The notes: generated by a model from the letters alone, not told the origin. A stretch of DNA of 64,000 bases from Labilithrix sp. (GCA_019637155.1 JAHBWE010000014.1:268501-332500), one strand, 5' to 3'; positions 15,214-24,859 are shown, counted from the stretch's first letter. Made by a program: numbers and translations.

Positions 15214-17388
15214 ATGTCCTTGCTCGAGCTCACGATCGACGGCGAAGCATTCACGATCACCGCCGCCTCCGGGCGCGAGGAGATCGGCGCCCACTTCCGC
15301 ATCCGCGCCGACGCGATCGGGAACGGAAGCCCGGCCAAGGACTTGCTCGGCAAGCCCTTCGTGCTGACCCTCTCTCCGACGACGAGCGGCGGTGACCTCG
15401 TCGTGAACGGGATCGTCGTCGGTGCGCGCGCGAAGTGGTCCGAGTCCGGGCAGGCGCTCGAGCTCGATCTCGGTCCCGCCCACGAGCTCCTCGCGCACGG
15501 TCAGGACTCGCACGTGTTCCTCGCCAAGACGTCCGACGCCATCGTGAAGGACGTCATCCAGCGGTCCGGCGCCGCGGCGGCGAAGTGGTCGATCGGAACG
15601 CACGGCGCGCGCGAGCACACGGTGCAACATCGTGAGTCCGACTGGGCGTTCATCGACCGCATCGCGCGCGAGGACGGCATCTACTGGTTCTACGATCACG
15701 ACCCGAACGCCGGCACGACGCTCGTGTTCGCCGACGACGCGGCGAAGGCGGAGGCGATGAGCACGTCGTTCCTCCATCGCCTCGCGCACGGCGTCCTCTC
15801 GAACGAGGCGTGGGTCGCCTCGCTCGCGTCGCGCACGACGGCGCTCACCGAGGTCTTCCGCACGCGCGACTACGATCCGAAGAAGCCGAAGCTCGCGATC
15901 GAGGGTGAGGTCGCCGACGCCGGGGCGAAGCGCGCGGTGTACGAGTGGCCGGCTGTCGCGAAGACGGCGAACGAAGCGAAGCAGCGCGCCACGCAGGCGC
16001 TGCAGGCGCTCCGGGCGCGCGCGGTGGTCGTGACCGGACGCTCCGACCGTCTCTCCATCCGCTGCGGAAAGACGATGACGATCGAGTCCTCCGGCTCGCT
16101 TCCGGAGGCGTTCACGAAGCTCCTCTGCATCGCGGTGGAGTGGTCGATCTCCACGCGCACGCCGTGCGAGGTGCGGTTCACCGCGGTCCCCGCCACGACG
16201 CCGTTCCGCCTCCCGCTCGTTCCGCGCGCGCACGAACACCTCGGCGTCGAGACGGCGTGGGTCCGGGGGGCGCCGCAGGAGATCGACGCCGACGCGAGTG
16301 GTGACGTCTTCGTGCAGCCGCCGTGGGATCGGAGCACCAAGAAGGACGATACGGTGACGATCCGCGCGCGGAGCGGGCAGATGCAGCTCGGTCGTTCGAT
16401 GACGATCCCGCGCATCGGCTGGGGGATGCTCGTGGGGCATCTCGACGGCGACGCCGATCGCCCCTGGGCGATGGCGCGCCTCGTCGACGGCACCCATCCG
16501 ACTCCATACAAGCTGCCGGACAACATGACGCAGACGGCGTGGCAGACGCTCACGAGCCCGAGCGACGGCACGCTCTCGGAGATGGTGTTCGAGGACAAGA
16601 ACGCGTCCGAGAAGGTGTCGTTCCACGCCGCGCGCGACATGAACGTCGAGATCGGCAACGACGAGGCGCGGACGGTCGGCAACAATCACACCCTCGAGGT
16701 GACGAAGGACCGGACCGAGACGACCGGTGCAGACGAGAAGCTCACCGTGAAGGTCGATCAATCGACGACGGTGAAGGGCGCCGAGACGACGACGATCGAG
16801 GGGAGCCGATCCATCACCGTGAAGGGCAACGAGGAGGCCTCCGTCAGCGGGAAGCGCGCGGAGACCGTCACCGCGGACCGCACCGTCGACGTCGGCAAGA
16901 ACCGCAAGCTCACCGTGAGCGGCACGATGGCGGCGACGGCGAAGAAGGGCTTCACGCGCGAGGTGCTCAAGAAGCTGACCGCCAACGCAACCGCGGGGTG
17001 GACGACGAAGGCCGACGGCGGTCTCGTCACGACGACCAAGGGCGATTCGACCGAGACCGTCGCCGGTGCGCGTACGTCGAACGGGAAGACCGGCGTCGGC
17101 CTGACGGTGAAGGGCGCGCTCAAGGACACGATCGCGGCCGCCCATGCGGTGACGACCAAGGGGAGCGCGTCGGAGTCGTCGACCGGGAAGGCGACGCTCA
17201 CCGTGGGCGCCGCGCTCACCGCGACGGCGCCGGAGATCGAGATCGTCGGCAAGTCCGAGATCACGATTCAGTGCGGCGCGAGCACGATCACGATCAAGTC
17301 GAGCGAGGTCACGGTGAAGGCCGCCATGCTCACCGTCGCCGGCCCCATGCTCGTCCTCGACGGCGCCCAAGTGAAACACAACCCCTGA
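15214..17388 (+). CDS. vgrG: VgrG spike protein 2 (divergent OB-fold motif)
   Basis: The 724-residue protein has the same layout: HRESDWAFIDRIAREDGIYW in the gp27-like part, then the OB fold and a C-terminal repeat helix (TVGNNHTLEVTKDRTETTG and similar). The usual G-x-E-I-H-T-D-x-x-G-R-V-K-V motif reads QEIDADASGDVFVQPPWDR, so the His and the basic strand are lost, while GRSMTIPRIGWGMLVGHLDG is kept. The start ATG lies one base after the previous stop, so the genes are co-translated. It probably forms mixed or alternative spikes with its neighbours. Confidence 0.9.
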   Translation: MSLLELTIDGEAFTITAASGREEIGAHFRIRADAIGNGSPAKDLLGKPFVLTLSPTTSGGDLVVNGIVVGARAKWSESGQALELDLGPAHELLAHGQDSHVFLAKTSDAIVKDVIQRSGAAAAKWSIGTHGAREHTVQHRESDWAFIDRIAREDGIYWFYDHDPNAGTTLVFADDAAKAEAMSTSFLHRLAHGVLSNEAWVASLASRTTALTEVFRTRDYDPKKPKLAIEGEVADAGAKRAVYEWPAVAKTANEAKQRATQALQALRARAVVVTGRSDRLSIRCGKTMTIESSGSLPEAFTKLLCIAVEWSISTRTPCEVRFTAVPATTPFRLPLVPRAHEHLGVETAWVRGAPQEIDADASGDVFVQPPWDRSTKKDDTVTIRARSGQMQLGRSMTIPRIGWGMLVGHLDGDADRPWAMARLVDGTHPTPYKLPDNMTQTAWQTLTSPSDGTLSEMVFEDKNASEKVSFHAARDMNVEIGNDEARTVGNNHTLEVTKDRTETTGADEKLTVKVDQSTTVKGAETTTIEGSRSITVKGNEEASVSGKRAETVTADRTVDVGKNRKLTVSGTMAATAKKGFTREVLKKLTANATAGWTTKADGGLVTTTKGDSTETVAGARTSNGKTGVGLTVKGALKDTIAAAHAVTTKGSASESSTGKATLTVGAALTATAPEIEIVGKSEITIQCGASTITIKSSEVTVKAAMLTVAGPMLVLDGAQVKHNP

Positions 17389-19622
17389 TGACCACCGAGA
17401 CAATCACCGACATCGTCGCCACGATCCAGATCGACGGCATCGAGCCGGCGGGAATGCTTCCGTCGCTCGTGCGCGTGAAGGACGCGATCAGCACGCCGCG
17501 CCGCATCGAGGTCTCGATCTCGCGCCGGCGGTACGGGCTCCAGGCGCAGGACCTCCTGCGGAAGGGCGTGCAGATCGACGTGACGGCCAACGGAGCCGCC
17601 GCCCGTCGTTTCGAAGGCGTCGTCCTCGGTGTGACGGAGGCCTGGGGCAAGCAGGGCAACGTCCTCCTGCTCACGGTCGGATCGCCGCTCGAGCTCCTCG
17701 CATACTCGAGCGACTGCCGGATCTTCCAGGAGAAGACCGTCCCCGAGATCGTCGAGCAGGTGCTCCTCGACGCGGGCTTTCCCGCCGCCCGCATCGTGAA
17801 GCGCCTCAGCGGCACGTACTCGAAGCTTGCGTCATGCACGCAGTACAACGAGACGATGCTCGCGTTCGTGTCGCGGCTGCTCGAGGCCGAGGGCATCTCG
17901 TACTGGGTCGAGGACGGTCGAGGTGGGCTCGACCTCGTCCTCGGCGATTCGCCCGACGCGCATCGCGCCGCGGCCACGGCGACCTTGCCGTTCGCGGAGG
18001 ATGGCGGCGACGTGCTCGGCCCCTGGCGCATCCGCTCGATCGCCGAGCGGGAGGCGTTGCGGCCCCAGAAGGTGACCCTCCGCGACCTGGACTGGCAGAA
18101 GCCCGCGCTCGACCTCGAGTCCTCGAGCGAGAAGAGCAGCCCCGGCGCGCGCGAGCACTACGAGTATCCCGCCGGCTACGTCACGCCGGCGGAAGGAAAG
18201 GCGCGCGCGAAGGCACGCATCGAAGCGTTCGCGTCCGCGTCGAGCGGTGTGGAGAGCGAAGGCGTCGCCCCCGCGCTCGCCGCGGGCGGGACGTTCACGC
18301 TCGAGAACGCGCCGGCAGACGCCCTCTCGATCGAATGGCTCGTCACCGCGGTGACGCACACCTACGACGGCGAGCTGTCCCCCGGCCATCGCTGGAACAC
18401 GGAGGCCCTCGCGATCCCGAAGAGCGTGCCGTTCCGGCCGTTGCTGAAGACCCCGCGCCCGCGCATCCGCGGGCCGCAGACGGCGTTCGTGACCGGCCCG
18501 GCCGGCCAGGAGATCCACACCGACGCGCACGCGCGCGTGAAGCTGAAATACCACTGGGACCGCCACTCCGCGTTCGACGACAAGAGCTCGGCGTGGGTGC
18601 GCGTCGCGCAGCTCGCGATGTCCGGGTCGATGGCGATCCCGCGCATCGGCTGGGAGGTCCTCGTCGAGTTCGAGCACGGCGATCCGGACCGGCCGATCGT
18701 GACGGGACGCGTCTACAACGCGATGTACCTGCCGCCGTACGCGTTGCCGGCAAAGAAGACGGTGTCGACGCTCCTCTCGTACAGCTCGCCCGGGGGCGCG
18801 GGCCACAACGAGATCCGCATCGACGACCTCGCCGGCAGCGAGCACATCCACATGCACGCGCAGAAGGACATGGAGCTCACGGTCGCGAACGACCGCACCT
18901 CCAAGGTGACGACGAGCCGGATGTCGACGGTCAAGGTCGACGAGACGATCACGGTGAAGGGCAACCGCTCGCGCGAAGTGCAGGGCCTCTGGGACGTCAC
19001 CGTCGCCGGCAACCAGACGCTCGCCGTCGAGGGCGCGCGCACCAAGACGGTGAAGAAGGACGAGAAGGTCACCGTCGTCGGCGACCGCAAGCTGAGCGTC
19101 ACCGGCGCGCACGACGTGACGAGCAAGGCGAACCTCACCCTTGCGACCGCCGGCGACGTCGCGGCGAACGTGACGGGCAGCCTGACGGAGAGCGCGGACG
19201 AGGGCGCGAGCCTCGTCGTCGGCGACGACATGAGCCTGACGTGCGGCGGCCCGAAGGCCGAGACCGCGAAGATGGGGAAGACCTCGACGATCGAGGGCAA
19301 ACAGAGCCTCACCGTCGGCGGAGCGCTCATCGACGTCTCGGGCAAGGACCTCTCGCTCACGGTCGGCGGCAAGCGCACCTCCACGATCGGCGCAGCGTGG
19401 AACGTCACGTCCGCGGCCGACATCGCGATCGCCAGCGCCGACGCGCTGGAGCTCACGATCGGCGGCGCGCTCACGATGACGGGCGCGACGGGGATCGCCT
19501 TCAAGGTCGGCGGCTCGAAGGTCTTCGTCGGTGCCGGTGGCGTGACGATCGAGTCGAGCAAGGTGAAGGTCACGTCGGACGGTCCGGCCTCGCTGCTCGC
19601 GGCGGTCGTCGGCAGCAAGTAG
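17388..19622 (+). CDS. vgrG: VgrG spike protein 3
   Basis: The ATG at 17388 overlaps the previous stop as TGATG. The 744 residues include YNETMLAFVSRLLEAEGISYW, a canonical GPAGQEIHTDAHARVKLKYH and AMSGSMAIPRIGWEVLVEFE. A repeat helix (SKVTTSRMSTVKVDETITVK and similar) runs to the end, closing with a plain tail SLLAAVVGSK. No effector domain is present. Last gene of the vgrG operon. The next gene is convergent and unrelated, so the spike operon ends here. Confidence 0.92.
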   Translation: MTTETITDIVATIQIDGIEPAGMLPSLVRVKDAISTPRRIEVSISRRRYGLQAQDLLRKGVQIDVTANGAAARRFEGVVLGVTEAWGKQGNVLLLTVGSPLELLAYSSDCRIFQEKTVPEIVEQVLLDAGFPAARIVKRLSGTYSKLASCTQYNETMLAFVSRLLEAEGISYWVEDGRGGLDLVLGDSPDAHRAAATATLPFAEDGGDVLGPWRIRSIAEREALRPQKVTLRDLDWQKPALDLESSSEKSSPGAREHYEYPAGYVTPAEGKARAKARIEAFASASSGVESEGVAPALAAGGTFTLENAPADALSIEWLVTAVTHTYDGELSPGHRWNTEALAIPKSVPFRPLLKTPRPRIRGPQTAFVTGPAGQEIHTDAHARVKLKYHWDRHSAFDDKSSAWVRVAQLAMSGSMAIPRIGWEVLVEFEHGDPDRPIVTGRVYNAMYLPPYALPAKKTVSTLLSYSSPGGAGHNEIRIDDLAGSEHIHMHAQKDMELTVANDRTSKVTTSRMSTVKVDETITVKGNRSREVQGLWDVTVAGNQTLAVEGARTKTVKKDEKVTVVGDRKLSVTGAHDVTSKANLTLATAGDVAANVTGSLTESADEGASLVVGDDMSLTCGGPKAETAKMGKTSTIEGKQSLTVGGALIDVSGKDLSLTVGGKRTSTIGAAWNVTSAADIAIASADALELTIGGALTMTGATGIAFKVGGSKVFVGAGGVTIESSKVKVTSDGPASLLAAVVGSK

Positions 19623-19657
19623 GCGACGCCCCGCCGACCGGCGCGAAGTGACGCGGC

Positions 19658-20101
19658 TCAGGCTCGAGACTTCGCGGGTTTCACGCCGAGCTTCTTCGAC
19701 TCCGTCGCCGTCTGCTGGATGAGCTTCTCGAGCACCGCGGCGTCGACGTCGGCGAGGCGCTTCACGTAGAGGCAACCCTTGCCGGTCGTGTGCTTGCCGA
19801 GCGACGCGAGCAGCTTCGCGACCTTCGGGCTCTCGAGCCCCGCCATCACGTAGAAGGTGAGCGCCGCCGAACGCGGCGAGAACCCGATGCGCGGCGCGTC
19901 GCCCTCGCGGCCGGACTCGTAGACGTAGTGGTAGGAGCCGAACCCGACGATGCTCGTGCCCCACATCTTCGGCTTCTCGCCGCTCGCCTTCTCCATCATC
20001 TTCGAGACGGCGACGGCGTCCTTCCGCTTCTGCGGATCCTCGATCCCGTCGAGGAACGCCTTCACGCTGAGCTCGTTCTGCTTCGTCTTCGCCTCGGCCA
20101 T
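19658..20101 (-). CDS. DUF1801 domain protein
   Basis: The 147-residue protein matches DUF1801: VKAFLDGIEDPQKRKDAVAV, then KMWGTSIVGFGSYHYVYESG and a basic tail after GKGCLYVKRLADVD. The fold is an alpha/beta sandwich of unknown function, often in stress or cyclase-like contexts. I chose the ATG at 20101; a GTG at 20113 would add four residues. It is convergent with vgrG3 and has no visible operon partner. Confidence 0.8.
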   Translation of the reverse strand: MAEAKTKQNELSVKAFLDGIEDPQKRKDAVAVSKMMEKASGEKPKMWGTSIVGFGSYHYVYESGREGDAPRIGFSPRSAALTFYVMAGLESPKVAKLLASLGKHTTGKGCLYVKRLADVDAAVLEKLIQQTATESKKLGVKPAKSRA

Positions 20102-20172
20102 CGTGCCCGCCACTCTACTCGAAAGTCAGCGGAAGGCGGCATGTGTCCAGGCCTTCGCGCCGTCGTCGCCGG

Positions 20173-21174
20173 TCACACGCACGCGGACGGACGGCGTGGG
20201 TCGCGCTTCGTTTCCAGCGAGTTCACCAGGTCGTCGTAGTTGTGGAAGTTGAAGCGGCGCACGAGCTCGTTGCAGAAGGCGAGGCCGCGGACGCTGTTGC
20301 CGAGGTCGTCGAGCCGCGGCGACCAGATGCAGAGGCCGAGGACGTTGGGGACGACGACCATCATCGCGCCGGAGACGCCGCTCTTCGCCGGCAAGCCGAC
20401 GGTGAACGCGAACTCGCCGGAGAAGTCGTACATCCCGCACGAGTACATGAGCGAGAGGCAGGCGCGGACGGTGTCGAAGTGGAAGATGCGCTCGTTCGTG
20501 ATCGGGCAGACGCCGCCGTTCGCGAGCACGGCCGCGATGACGGCGGAGCGCTCGCACGTCGTCTCGATCGAGCAGCACTGGAAGTAGAACTCGAGCGTGT
20601 CGATGAGGTCGGTGTTCTCGGGGAACACGCGCTTCTCTTTCATGAAGTAGCCGAGCGCGTAGTTGCGATCGCCCTTCTCCTTCTCGGAGAGGTACACCGC
20701 GTTCGAGAAGCCGGGCTTCGCGCCGCCGGCGAGCCGGCGCCACTGCTCGATGACGTGGTCGAAGCGATCCGCGACGGTGGCGCCGCGCTTGATCAGCGAA
20801 CACGTCGCGATCGCACCGGCGTTGATCATCGGGTTGTGGGGGCGGTTCTCCTTGTTGAGCGTGAGCTCGTTGAAGCCGCGGCCGCTCGGCTCGCGGCCGA
20901 TCACCTCGTGCACGGCCTCGATGCCGATCTCCTCCGCCGCGATGCAGTAGTTGATCGGCTTCATCGTCGATTGCGCGGTGAAGTCCACCGCTGCATCGCC
21001 GGCCGACCAGCGCATGCCGTCGATGCTGCAGATCGCGACGCCGTAGGCCTTCGGATCGACCCGCGCGAGCTGCGGGATGTACGTCGCTACCGCGCCGTCC
21101 TCGAGCGCGCGGCCCTGCTCGAAGATCTCAGCGAGCTCACGCCCGAACCCAGCGAAGTCTGCGATGACGGCCAC
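20173..21174 (-). CDS. glsA: Glutaminase A
   Basis: The 333-residue protein hydrolyses L-glutamine to glutamate and ammonia in the cytoplasm. It has the serine beta-lactamase-like fold with Ser69-x-x-Lys72 (AQSTMKP), the substrate motif NPMINAGAIA (about 114-123), DRNYALGYFMKE and the C-terminal LPAKSGVSGAMM loop. Length is normal for bacterial glutaminases of this family. The start is GTG 21174. It lies 27 bp from the divergent PAP2 gene start, so control regions overlap. I see no partner gene in the same direction. Confidence 0.93.
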   Translation of the reverse strand: MAVIADFAGFGRELAEIFEQGRALEDGAVATYIPQLARVDPKAYGVAICSIDGMRWSAGDAAVDFTAQSTMKPINYCIAAEEIGIEAVHEVIGREPSGRGFNELTLNKENRPHNPMINAGAIATCSLIKRGATVADRFDHVIEQWRRLAGGAKPGFSNAVYLSEKEKGDRNYALGYFMKEKRVFPENTDLIDTLEFYFQCCSIETTCERSAVIAAVLANGGVCPITNERIFHFDTVRACLSLMYSCGMYDFSGEFAFTVGLPAKSGVSGAMMVVVPNVLGLCIWSPRLDDLGNSVRGLAFCNELVRRFNFHNYDDLVNSLETKRDPRRPSACV

Positions 21175-21201
21175 GCGGCCACTCTACTACGTTGAGGGGC
21201 G

Positions 21202-21923
21202 ATGATCGCTCTCCGTGCCGTCGTCGCCGCGGGCGTGCTCCTCGTCGCTCGCGACGCGCGCGCCGACGACGCGAGCCCGTATCGGCTCAAGTGGCAATAC
21301 GACGCGCCGCTCCTCGCGCTCGGCCTCGCCGGCTCGATGACGTCGTTCATCGGTCACCGAAGCCCGCGTGTCATCCCGGCTGCGAGCCGCCGGCGGGAAT
21401 GCTCGCGATCGACGAAGGCGTCATCGGCAACTACTCGCGGCCTGCGCACGGGCTCGCGAGCGTGATCGTCCTCGGGCTCGTCGCGGCGCCGATCCTCTTC
21501 GACGCCGCGGACACGCGCTTCCGCGGCTGGTTCGAGGACACGGTCGTGCTCCTCGAGTCGGTCGTCGTCACGCAGGCGATCACGCAGCTCACGAAGTCCG
21601 CCGTCGGCCGCACCGCGCCTTTCGTCTACAACCCGAGCGCGCTGCAAGACGACCTCGACAGCCCGGACGCGTACCGCAGCTTCATCTCGGGCCACAGCTC
21701 CACGTCGTTCGCGGCGGCGACGTCGTACGCGGTCACGTTCTGGAAGCGTCATCCCCGGAGCCCGTGGCGCTTCGTCGTCCTCGGCGTCGGGCACGCGCTC
21801 GCGACGAGCGTCGCGCTCCTGAAGATCGAGGCGGGATACCACTACCCGACGGACGTCGCCGCGGGCGCGCTGGTCGGGAGCGCGGTCGGTCTCGCGCTCC
21901 CGATGCTGCACTCGGAGTGGTGA
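21202..21923 (+). pseudogene. PAP2-family phosphatase, frameshifted near its N-terminus
   Basis: The true start is ATG 21202 behind GAGGGG, giving a signal peptide (MIALRAVVAAGVLLVARDAR-like) and the mature start YRLKWQYDAPLLALGL. Around 21350-21375 the coding frame changes, as if one base were missing. In the new frame the protein continues PACHPGCEPPAGMLAIDEGV and then shows PAP2 motifs: KSAVGRTAPF, FISGHSSTSFA and EAGYHYPTDVAAG. The upstream part of the second frame is Arg-rich and not coding. Family members are membrane or periplasmic lipid phosphatases. The break is either a real mutation or a sequencing error. Confidence 0.75.
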
Positions 21924-21952
21924 GCTCGGAGTGGTGAGCTCGCGCTGCCGGT

Positions 21953-22798
21953 CTACTTCTCCGCGACGACGCCGAGCGCGTTGACGTTGAACGTGAACGA
22001 CTTCGTGTCGTTCCCGAGCGTGACCGCGATCGTGTCGCCGTCGACGCGCGCGAACGAGAGCACGAGCGAGCGTCCCTTCGGCGACGCGAGGCGATAGGTC
22101 CCCGCCTGCGGGACGGGATCGACCCAGCGCACCTGGATGCCCTGCACCGCGAGGTCCCACCTGCCCTTCGTGCCCGTCCACGAGCGGCTGCCGTCGATCT
22201 GGATCCCCTCCGTCACGCCGTTGGGGAGCGCCGTCTGCGTGATGTCGCCGGTGCCGGTCCCGCTGCGTCCGTCCGCGATGCGCGTCCACGTGCCCTCGTA
22301 TTCGACGCGGCGCGATTTGGAGTCGAAATCCCACGTGACGTGGGCGGTGCCGGTGACCTTCACCTTGCCGTTCGAGATCTCCTTCCACTCGTGGTCGACG
22401 ACGATCTCGTCCTCGTTCTTCTCGACCTTCACGACGTGCGTGCCGCTGAACTTCTGCCCGCGATAGATGCAGTTTCCAGGCTTCGCGCCATAGGTGACGG
22501 ACAGCGTCGCGTCCACGAGCGTGATCTCGGCGCACGGCAGCTGCGTCTGGATGAACGTCTTCAGCTCGCCGGCGGCGTCCTTCACCGCCTTGCCGATCGT
22601 GAAGTTCGTCGAGATCTCGACCGTGTTCTGCTGGAGCGACGCGGCCTCGGACTCGGCCTGCGACTCCTCGAGCGCCTCGCGGGCCTCGCCCAGCGTCATC
22701 GGCTCCGAGGACTCCTCGGAGTCCTTGGGGCACCCGGTCAGGAACGCGCTCAGGGTGAGGGTGGCGGCCAGGGTCCCGATCGTCGTCGCTCGCATCAT
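21953..22798 (-). CDS. Putative lipoprotein
   Basis: The start is the first of two ATGs (22798) behind GGGAGGAG. Signal peptide ends in a lipobox at Cys23 (AFLTGC). An acidic stretch (PKDSEESSEPM) and a short helix follow, then a beta-rich domain with ISTNFTIGKAVKDAAGELK, CIYRGQKFSG and KSRRVEYEGTWTRIADG. The body looks like a beta-barrel or beta-sandwich with two Cys that could pair. It is exported and lipid-anchored. I do not recognise the family. It stands alone between the PAP2 gene and the oxidoreductase. Confidence 0.7.
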   Translation of the reverse strand: MMRATTIGTLAATLTLSAFLTGCPKDSEESSEPMTLGEAREALEESQAESEAASLQQNTVEISTNFTIGKAVKDAAGELKTFIQTQLPCAEITLVDATLSVTYGAKPGNCIYRGQKFSGTHVVKVEKNEDEIVVDHEWKEISNGKVKVTGTAHVTWDFDSKSRRVEYEGTWTRIADGRSGTGTGDITQTALPNGVTEGIQIDGSRSWTGTKGRWDLAVQGIQVRWVDPVPQAGTYRLASPKGRSLVLSFARVDGDTIAVTLGNDTKSFTFNVNALGVVAEK

Positions 22799-22967
22799 CG
22801 TGGTCTCCTCCCGAAGGTACGCCGTCCCGCGTTGCATGAACGTTGCCAGCGCCATTGTCGCTGTTTTCTGCGGGTTATTCCCGCGTCGTGAACGACGGGA
22901 GGGGAGGGCGTGACCACGCGAGGACGGACCGGCGCGCGTCCGGGGGGGACGCGCGGACGTCCACCCC

Positions 22968-23831
22968 TCAGCGCTGGGCGGCGAGCACCTCGCGCACGAA
23001 GTCGTCGACCGAGCGCGGCGCGTGGCCCGTGATGCGCTCCACCTCGTTCGTCGTGAAGTCGCCCCAGCCCGACGCGTAGGCGGCGCAGTAGTCGTGGATG
23101 ACGCCGGCGGTCCAGTCGTCGGCGCCCATCGCGCGCATCGCGTCGGCGGCGGCCTGCGGCGGGACCGGCACGTAGGCGACCGGCTTGCCGAGCCCGCGCG
23201 ACACCGCCGCCGCGACGGCGTGGTAATCGATGCTCGCGGGCCCCGTCAGCTCGAGGACGGAGCGGTCGAAGGTGTCCGTCGTCGCGGCGACGATCGCGGC
23301 GTCCGCGACGTCGCGCGTGTCGATCATGCCCATCTTGCCGTCGCCGACGCCGAAGTAGATCTGCCCCTGACCGAGGATGGTCGGGAGCGACGCGAAGAGG
23401 TTCTGGAGGAAGAGGTGAGGGCGGAGCACGACGTACGCGAGGCCCGAGGCGAGGAGCGCGGCTTCGGTGCGACCGTGCTGGCGCGTGTTGTCGGTCGGGC
23501 CGTCGGGGCTCGCCTTCAGCGCCGAGATCCGCACGATCTTCCTCACGCCGGTCTTCTTCGCCGCGTCGATCGCGGCGAGGGTCTGCTCCGCCGCGCGCGC
23601 GTTCGCGGGGGTGATGAGGACGACCGTGTCCGCCTCGACGAAGGCGCGCTCGAGCGACGCGCGGTCCTCGAACGAGCCGAGCGCGACCTTCGCGCCGAGG
23701 GCGGCGAGCGACTCGCCCTTCGCCGCGTCGCGGACGAGCGCGACGACGGGCGCCTTCTTGGCGGCGAGCCCCTCCACGACGCGCCGGCCGATGTTGCCCG
23801 TAGCTCCCGTGACGACGATGTTCTTTGCCAT
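22968..23831 (-). CDS. NmrA-like NAD(P)-binding oxidoreductase
   Basis: The start is ATG 23831, giving 287 residues. The N-terminus MAKNIVVTGATGNIGRRVVE carries the Rossmann G-x-x-G-x-x-G motif. PANARAAEQTLAAIDAAKK and a central LRPHLFLQNLF follow, as in NmrA/YtfG-type atypical short-chain dehydrogenases that use NADPH to reduce quinones or act as redox sensors. The Tyr-x-x-x-Lys dyad is not seen, as usual for this subgroup. It is divergent from a LysR gene with only 64 bp between starts, a classical regulator-target arrangement. Confidence 0.85.
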   Translation of the reverse strand: MAKNIVVTGATGNIGRRVVEGLAAKKAPVVALVRDAAKGESLAALGAKVALGSFEDRASLERAFVEADTVVLITPANARAAEQTLAAIDAAKKTGVRKIVRISALKASPDGPTDNTRQHGRTEAALLASGLAYVVLRPHLFLQNLFASLPTILGQGQIYFGVGDGKMGMIDTRDVADAAIVAATTDTFDRSVLELTGPASIDYHAVAAAVSRGLGKPVAYVPVPPQAAADAMRAMGADDWTAGVIHDYCAAYASGWGDFTTNEVERITGHAPRSVDDFVREVLAAQR

Positions 23832-23886
23832 GCGCACCAGGATGGCGCTCTCGAGCGCGCGGCAGTAGCGTCGATCGGCGAAAGGC

Positions 23887-23909
23887 ATTTTTGTCGTGGC
23901 AGCAAAAAT
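23887..23909. promoter_or_regulatory. Inverted repeat in the oxidoreductase/LysR intergenic region (candidate LysR site)
   Basis: ATTTTTG (23887-23893) and CAAAAAT (23903-23909) are perfect 7-bp arms around a 9-bp spacer. It stands out as AT-rich in a very GC-rich background and overlaps the LysR GTG start. Position and symmetry fit an autoregulatory operator that also controls the divergent oxidoreductase. Confidence 0.45.
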
Positions 23910-24819
23910 CATCGGCGCCGCGGCGCAGGAGGACCTCAACGACGTGCAGCTCTTCGTGCGCGTCGTGAAGGCGGAGAGCTTCACCGCCGCCGCGAAGGAG
24001 CAGGGCCTCCCGATCTCCACCGTGAGCCGCCGCGTCGCGCGGCTCGAGGAGAAGCTCGGGACGCGCCTGCTCGAGCGGACGACGCGGAGCCTCCGCCTCT
24101 CCGAGACCGGGCGCACGTATTTCACGCACGCGGAGCGCGCGCTGGAGGAGCTCGCGCGCGGGAGCCGTCAGGTCCGCGAGCGCCACGTCGTACCGCGCGG
24201 CAAGGTGCGGCTCACCTGCACCGCCGCGCTCGGTCCCGCCGTCACGCGCGCGCTCGCGCCGTACCTCGTCGCGCAGCCGCTCGTCACGGTGGAGATCGAC
24301 GTCACCGATCGCCGCGTCGATCTCTCGCTGCGCGGCATCGACGTCGCCGTTCGCGCCGGCGACGTCGGCGCGCCCGACTACGTCGCGAGGAAGCTCGTCG
24401 AGAGCCCGCGGCACCTCTTCGCGAGCCCCGCCTACCTCGCGCGGAAGGGGCGGCCGGAGGAGGTGGCGGACCTCGAGGCGCACGACCTCGTCGGCGCGGG
24501 GACGTCGGGCGCGAGCGCGGTCTGGGAGCTGTGGTCGGGCGAGCGCCGGCGTCGCTTCGCGTTCGCGCCGCGGCTCTACGTGACCGACTTCACGTCGGCG
24601 AAGCAGGCCGTGCTCGCCGGCGTGGGGATCGGCCTCCTGCCGTCGCGCACCTGCGCGGAGCACGTGCGGAGCGGCGAGCTCGTACGCGTGCTGCCGGCGG
24701 TCGCGGGTCCGACCGGCGCGGTATGGCTCGTGTACCGCTCGCGGCGCACCGCGACGGCGGCGGTGCGCTCGTGCGCCGAGCACCTCCTCACGACCCTACG
24801 CTTCGACCCGAACGCGTGA
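23896..24819 (+). CDS. LysR-family transcriptional regulator
   Basis: The 307-residue protein has a winged HTH near 15-75 (DVQLFVRVVKAESFTAAAKE, then STVSRRVARLEEKLGTRLLE) and a periplasmic-binding-like effector domain to the end. Start GTG 23896 overlaps an inverted repeat. Homologues usually begin close to the DLNDVQLF segment, so translation could begin some codons later. It probably controls the divergent NmrA-like gene and itself. The inducer is unknown. Confidence 0.9.
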   Translation: MAAKIIGAAAQEDLNDVQLFVRVVKAESFTAAAKEQGLPISTVSRRVARLEEKLGTRLLERTTRSLRLSETGRTYFTHAERALEELARGSRQVRERHVVPRGKVRLTCTAALGPAVTRALAPYLVAQPLVTVEIDVTDRRVDLSLRGIDVAVRAGDVGAPDYVARKLVESPRHLFASPAYLARKGRPEEVADLEAHDLVGAGTSGASAVWELWSGERRRRFAFAPRLYVTDFTSAKQAVLAGVGIGLLPSRTCAEHVRSGELVRVLPAVAGPTGAVWLVYRSRRTATAAVRSCAEHLLTTLRFDPNA

Positions 24820-24859
24820 TCGGCGCTCAGCCCGGCGCCGCTGCGCGTGAGGCGCACGC

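Noticed and set aside
13008..19622. Effector domain fused to one of the VgrG proteins
   Set aside because: All three end in ordinary beta-helix repeats with no extra C-terminal domain.
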